In this document: positions 7,449-10,178 of the stretch, piece after piece | Position numbering within the stretch: the stretch's first letter is position 1 | Layout of the letters: every line of letters begins with the position of its first letter | Translations under genes and position numbers: made by a program | NCBI GenBank assembly: GCA_021806055.1 | Contig: JAJZYE010000016.1 | Span: 1-10,178, forward strand | Direction of reading: 5' to 3' | DNA length: 10,178 nt | Source: Actinomycetes bacterium | GTDB taxonomy: Bacteria; Actinomycetota; Acidimicrobiia; Acidimicrobiales; RAAP-2 | Notes under the pieces: model-generated | What the model saw: the letters and a program-made list of their open reading frames with translations, nothing else | The model's database searches: none | Told to the model about the DNA's origin: nothing

Positions 7449-8368
7449 CCGGCACCGCCCGGCACGCCGTCCATCACGCTCCTGATCGCCTGCGCCGCCC
7501 CGAGCAGCGCCGAGCTCTCGGCGGGAATGATCAGCTTGGCGTTGGGACTCTCCGCGAACTTGGCCAACGTATCGAGCTGCAGGATGGCCACCAGCGTCGG
7601 ATCGGGACTCTGCTCCTTGATGGCCGCGTAGACCGACGCGATCGCGAGCGCGCGACCCTCGGCCTCAAGGATCATCGCCTGACGTCGACCCTGCGCGCGC
7701 AGGATCTCGGACTGCTGGGCCCCCTCCGCTTCCTTGATCGCCGCCTGCTTCTGCCCGTCGGCGACATTCACCGCGGACTGCTGCTGGCCCTCGGACTCGA
7801 GGATGCGCGCACGCTTCTCCTGGTCGGCCTGCTTCTGCAGGGCCATCGCCTGGAGGATCTGGTCGGGGGGCGAGATCTCGAGTACCTCGACCCGATTGAT
7901 CCGCACCCCCCACTTGTCCGTCGCCTCCTCCATCTGCGTCTGGAGCAGTGAGCCGATCCGCTCGCGCTGGGAGAACGCCTCGTCCAGGCTGATACTGCCG
8001 AAGACGGCGCGCACGGAGGTGCGCGCCAGATTGTCGACACTGACCAGGTAGTCGGAGTTCGTGAAGAGCGCCAAGCGCACGTCCACGACCTGGGAGAAGA
8101 TCGTGGCGTTGACGATCACCGCCACGTTGTCACGAGTGATCACCTGCTGACGGTCCCCGGTGCGCGGCGTCTCGCGTACGTCGACGATCCGCATGACCTC
8201 CACGAAGGGGAGGATGAAGGCGAGTCCGGGGTTCTTCACGTCCTTGAACTCCCCGAAGCGCGTCACCACGCCCACGAAGCCCTGCTGCACGATCCGCACG
8301 GACTTCGCCAGACCCACGATGATGATGAGCACCACCACCACCGCGACGATCAACCAGACGAGCGCCAT
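7442..8368 (-). CDS. SPFH/stomatin-like (slipin) membrane protein
   Basis: A 308-residue slipin of the QmcA/YbbK type. One N-terminal membrane anchor (about 2-21, MALVWLIVAVVVVLIIIVGL) is followed by the SPFH/Band-7 domain (about 22-180), with VQQGFVGVVTRFGEF (27-41), NPGLAFILPFVE (46-57), VITRDNVAVIVNATI (76-90) and a conserved VRINRVEVLEISPP stretch (155-168). Next is a long Ala/Glu/Gln-rich coiled coil (about 175-245, with repeated EAEG-like units) that drives oligomerisation, and then a short hydrophobic C-terminal segment with LLGAAQAI. Such proteins build membrane rings or cages with NfeD and modulate membrane proteases or lipid domains. ATG 8368-8366 is chosen because an excellent AAGGAGG lies five bases upstream; a longer frame back to 8506 adds 46 unrelated residues through the promoter. 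The gene is divergent from the cyclopropane synthase gene. Confidence 0.92.
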   Translation of the reverse strand: MALVWLIVAVVVVLIIIVGLAKSVRIVQQGFVGVVTRFGEFKDVKNPGLAFILPFVEVMRIVDVRETPRTGDRQQVITRDNVAVIVNATIFSQVVDVRLALFTNSDYLVSVDNLARTSVRAVFGSISLDEAFSQRERIGSLLQTQMEEATDKWGVRINRVEVLEISPPDQILQAMALQKQADQEKRARILESEGQQQSAVNVADGQKQAAIKEAEGAQQSEILRAQGRRQAMILEAEGRALAIASVYAAIKEQSPDPTLVAILQLDTLAKFAESPNAKLIIPAESSALLGAAQAIRSVMDGVPGGAGA

Positions 8369-8373
8369 GGCCG

Positions 8374-8380
8374 CCTCCTT
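8374..8380 (-). promoter_or_regulatory. Strong Shine-Dalgarno deciding the slipin start
   Basis: The minus strand reads AAGGAGG five bases before ATG 8368. It is the best ribosome site in the window and shows that the longer upstream frame is not used. Confidence 0.8.
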
Positions 8381-8413
8381 GCCCGATGCGTCTCCAAGGG
8401 CGCACCACCCGGA

Positions 8414-8419
8414 AGTGTA
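8414..8419 (-). promoter_or_regulatory. Candidate -10 element for the slipin gene
   Basis: The minus strand reads TACACT about 45 bases before the start codon, giving a leader of about 38 bases with the strong ribosome site inside it. No clear -35 is seen. The box lies beside the inverted repeats at 8421-8450. Confidence 0.4.
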
Positions 8420-8420
8420 A

Positions 8421-8450
8421 CGTCCACGACCGGACGCTTGCGAGCGCGTC
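8421..8450. repeat. Overlapping small inverted repeats between divergent promoters
   Basis: CGTCC (8421-8425) pairs with GGACG (8432-8436), and GACGC (8433-8437) pairs with GCGTC (8446-8450), so one central arm can pair either way. The elements sit between the slipin -10 (8414-8419) and the cyclopropane synthase -10 (8461-8466), the right place for a shared operator. The arms are only five bases long in GC-rich DNA, so chance is a real alternative. Confidence 0.25.
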
Positions 8451-8460
8451 GGAGAACTCC

Positions 8461-8466
8461 TAGGGT
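8461..8466 (+). promoter_or_regulatory. Candidate -10 element for the cyclopropane synthase gene
   Basis: TAGGGT fits TAnnnT and would start transcription near 8473, leaving a leader of about 20 bases that just contains the ribosome site at 8482-8488. Confidence 0.45.
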
Positions 8467-8481
8467 GAAATTCAACCGAGG

Positions 8482-8488
8482 AAAGGAG
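8482..8488 (+). promoter_or_regulatory. Shine-Dalgarno deciding the GTG start at 8493
   Basis: AAAGGAG ends four bases before GTG 8493. The spacing is slightly short but the match is strong. It supports GTG as the true start, with no in-frame ATG nearby. Confidence 0.7.
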
Positions 8489-8492
8489 TCCC

Positions 8493-9815
8493 GTGGACGT
8501 CGCCACGTTCGTTGCATCCCTCTTCGAAGGTCGGCTCCCCTTACGCGTGGAGGCCTACGACGGCAGCGTCGCGATTCCCAACGTCGAGTCGCCGGCCAAC
8601 CAGGTGACCCTGCAAATCCTGTCACGCGACGCCATCACGCGCGTGCTCACCCATCCCGGGGAGCTCGGTCTCGCGCGCGCGTACGTCGCGGGCGACCTCG
8701 ACGTCGTCGGCGACCTCGACGCCCTGTTCGCCCTCCCGGTGCCCCCACTGCGCCAACTCCTGAACCCGGCCGCGGTGAAGGCGCTCCTGGACGTCGTCGG
8801 GACCTCGGCCCTACGGCCGCTGCCGCCGCCGGCCATCGAAGCCCACCCGCGCGGAATCCTGCACAGCCGCTCGCGCGACCGCCAGGCCATCTCGCACCAC
8901 TACGACGTCTCCAATCGCTTCTACGAGATGGTGCTCGGCCCGTCGATGACGTACTCCTGCGCCGTCTTTCGCACACCCGAGGACTCTCTCGAGGACGCCC
9001 AACGGCGCAAGGTCGATCTCGTGGCCCGCAAGCTCGACCTACGGCCGGGCTCGCGACTGCTCGACGTCGGGTGCGGGTGGGGAACCATGGCCATCCACGC
9101 CGCGCGCACCTACGGCGCGTCGGTCGTGGGCGTCACGCTCTCCGAACCCCAGCGCCGCTACGCGACCCAGGCCGCCCACGAGGCGGGGGTCGGTGATCTC
9201 GTCGAGTTCCGCCTCCAGGACTTCCGTGACGTGCGCGACGGGCCCTTCGACGCCATCAGCTCGATCGGCATGGCCGAACACGTGGGGCGCCGCTCCCTCG
9301 GGCGCTACGCGCAGACACTCTTCGACCTGCTGGCGCCCGGTGGCCGGTTCCTCAACCACGCCATCGGCCGACCCGTCTCCTACGACGAGGACCCCCAACC
9401 GTCGCCACTCGCCGAAGTCTGGCGACAGACCCAGATCGCCCTCTCCCTGCGCGGTCCCTCCAAGACCGGCAGCGCCTTCATCGAGCGCTACGTGTTCCCC
9501 GACGGCGAGCTGCACGAGGTCGGCACACTGGTCTCACTCTTCCAGGCGCACGGCTTCGAGGTCCGTCACCTGGAGGGGCTGCGCGAGCACTACGCCCTCA
9601 CTCTGCGCCGCTGGGTGGACAACCTCAACAAGCGCTTCGACGAGGCGGTCGACGAGGTCGGCCTGCAGCGCGCGCGGGTGTGGCGCCTCTACATGGCGGC
9701 CTCGGCCGTCGCCTTCGAGCGCCACCACCTGGAGATCCACCAGATCCTGTGCGTCCGCTCCGACGAGGGGCGCAACTCGATGCCTCTGCGCAGCGAGTTC
9801 GAACCCCCGTTCTGA
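8493..9815 (+). CDS. cfa: Cyclopropane-fatty-acyl-phospholipid synthase family SAM methyltransferase
   Basis: A 440-residue soluble or membrane-peripheral enzyme that uses S-adenosylmethionine to modify unsaturated acyl chains of phospholipids, either by cyclopropanation or, in related actinobacterial enzymes, methyl-branch chemistry. Residues 1-115 are the N-terminal lipid-binding domain seen in full-length CFA synthases (GLARAYVAGDLDVVGDLDAL at 59-78). The catalytic domain starts with RQAISHHYDVSNRFYEMVLG (130-149) and has TYSCAVF at 153-159 with C156 at the catalytic-pocket Cys position. The SAM loop is LLDVGCGWGTMAIHAA (189-204), followed by GVTLSEPQ (213-220), SIGMAEHVG (257-265, with E262 matching the E. 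coli glutamate), NHAIGRP (288-294), FIERYVFPDGELH (329-341) and HYALTLRRW (366-374). All expected landmarks are present, so it should be active. The exact product (cyclopropane versus methylated chain) cannot be read from the sequence. It is convergent with the E1 beta gene. Confidence 0.92.
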   Translation: MDVATFVASLFEGRLPLRVEAYDGSVAIPNVESPANQVTLQILSRDAITRVLTHPGELGLARAYVAGDLDVVGDLDALFALPVPPLRQLLNPAAVKALLDVVGTSALRPLPPPAIEAHPRGILHSRSRDRQAISHHYDVSNRFYEMVLGPSMTYSCAVFRTPEDSLEDAQRRKVDLVARKLDLRPGSRLLDVGCGWGTMAIHAARTYGASVVGVTLSEPQRRYATQAAHEAGVGDLVEFRLQDFRDVRDGPFDAISSIGMAEHVGRRSLGRYAQTLFDLLAPGGRFLNHAIGRPVSYDEDPQPSPLAEVWRQTQIALSLRGPSKTGSAFIERYVFPDGELHEVGTLVSLFQAHGFEVRHLEGLREHYALTLRRWVDNLNKRFDEAVDEVGLQRARVWRLYMAASAVAFERHHLEIHQILCVRSDEGRNSMPLRSEFEPPF

Positions 9816-9854
9816 CCCCGACGTACTCGTCGCGGTCGCGGGCGGACCGTGGCG

Positions 9855-10178
9855 CTACGCGTTCATCGACTTGCTGATCGTCGTCACGATTCTCTCGACC
9901 GACGGGATGGCGAGGTCCTCCAGTGCGTCAGCCGCCGGCAGGGGGATGTGCGGCGTCGTGATCCGCACGACCGGACCGTCGAGGTCGAAGAAGATCTCCT
10001 CGGTCACGATCGACGACAGCTCCGCTCCCCATCCGCACAGCCGCGGGTTCTCCTCCACGGTGAACAGCCGCCCCGTGGCCGACACCTCGCGCAGGATCGT
10101 CGTGGTGTCCAACGGCACCAGGGAGCGCACGTCGACCACGGTGCAGTCGATGCCGGACTCAGCCAGCTCCTGCGCGGC
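9855..10178 (-). CDS. 2-oxoacid dehydrogenase E1 component beta subunit, C-terminal 107 residues (enters from right edge)
   Basis: The frame is open from base 10178 to the TAG at 9857-9855, giving the last 107 residues; the start is outside the window. It is the transketolase C-terminal domain of E1 beta. It begins AAQELAESGIDCTVVDVRSL and has LVPLDTTTI, GRLFTVEENPRLCGWGAEL, the pair VRITTPHIPLP, and the closing LEDLAIPSVERIV. This domain contacts the E2 subunit-binding domain and completes the alpha2beta2 TPP enzyme of pyruvate, acetoin or branched-chain oxoacid dehydrogenases. The substrate cannot be told from this fragment, so no symbol is given. The E1 alpha gene would be expected to the right, and an E2 gene nearby is likely. 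It does not continue into the cyclopropane synthase gene, whose stop is 39 bases away on the opposite strand. The GTG at 10139 is an internal valine codon, not a start. Confidence 0.88.
   Translation of the reverse strand, partial: AAQELAESGIDCTVVDVRSLVPLDTTTILREVSATGRLFTVEENPRLCGWGAELSSIVTEEIFFDLDGPVVRITTPHIPLPAADALEDLAIPSVERIVTTISKSMNA

Noticed and set aside
8369..8506. Upstream extension of the slipin frame to 8506
   Set aside because: It would run through the promoter and strong Shine-Dalgarno and add 46 residues unlike any slipin before the membrane anchor.
9819..9832. CGACG-TACT-CGTCG hairpin as a cfa terminator
   Set aside because: Only five base pairs, with no following T-tract and GC-rich flanks. 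It is not strong enough to call.

Overview
The window is a dense, high-GC stretch (roughly two-thirds or more G+C by eye) of what looks like an actinobacterial chromosome. The clues are the GC-rich codon usage, TAnnnT-type -10 boxes (two of them placed so close to a start codon that the mRNA would be leaderless), a cyclopropane-synthase-family methyltransferase, short Gram-positive-type CysE, and short NfeD and slipin genes. An Acidimicrobiia-like lineage is my guess, not something the sequence proves. I see no tRNA, rRNA, CRISPR array, transposase, phage gene or other sign of an accessory island. Almost every gene is recognisable metabolism or membrane housekeeping.

Left third (1-3704, all minus strand): a tightly overlapping operon, read right to left, of porG (gamma), porA (alpha) and porB (beta) of a 2-oxoacid (probably pyruvate):ferredoxin oxidoreductase. 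It is followed, with a one-base overlap, by a GltD/NfnL-like FAD- and Fe-S-containing NAD(P) oxidoreductase that runs off the left edge. No separate delta (ferredoxin) subunit lies in the operon. The most interesting reading of the window is therefore a POR whose electrons go to or come from NAD(P)H through this flavoprotein.

Middle (3926-6865): an NRAMP-superfamily divalent-metal transporter with altered TM1 and TM6 metal-site motifs (plus strand) converges on a translationally coupled cysK-cysE pair (minus strand) that makes cysteine from serine. CysE ends in a coiled-coil-like tail and a terminal isoleucine, as expected for docking into the CysK active site.

Right third (6979-10178): a short NfeD protein (plus) converges on an SPFH/stomatin-like slipin (minus), its usual functional partner. 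The slipin is divergent from a cyclopropane-fatty-acid-synthase-like enzyme (plus), which converges on the C-terminal end of a 2-oxoacid dehydrogenase E1 beta subunit (minus, entering from the right edge).

The seven transcription units strictly alternate strands (- + - + - + -). This leaves three divergent promoter regions of 221, 113 and 124 bp and three very short convergent gaps of 7, 22 and 39 bp with no classical terminator. The functional themes are oxidative 2-oxoacid decarboxylation by two different chemistries (POR and a lipoate-type dehydrogenase), sulfur assimilation, metal import, and membrane lipid and raft-like organisation.
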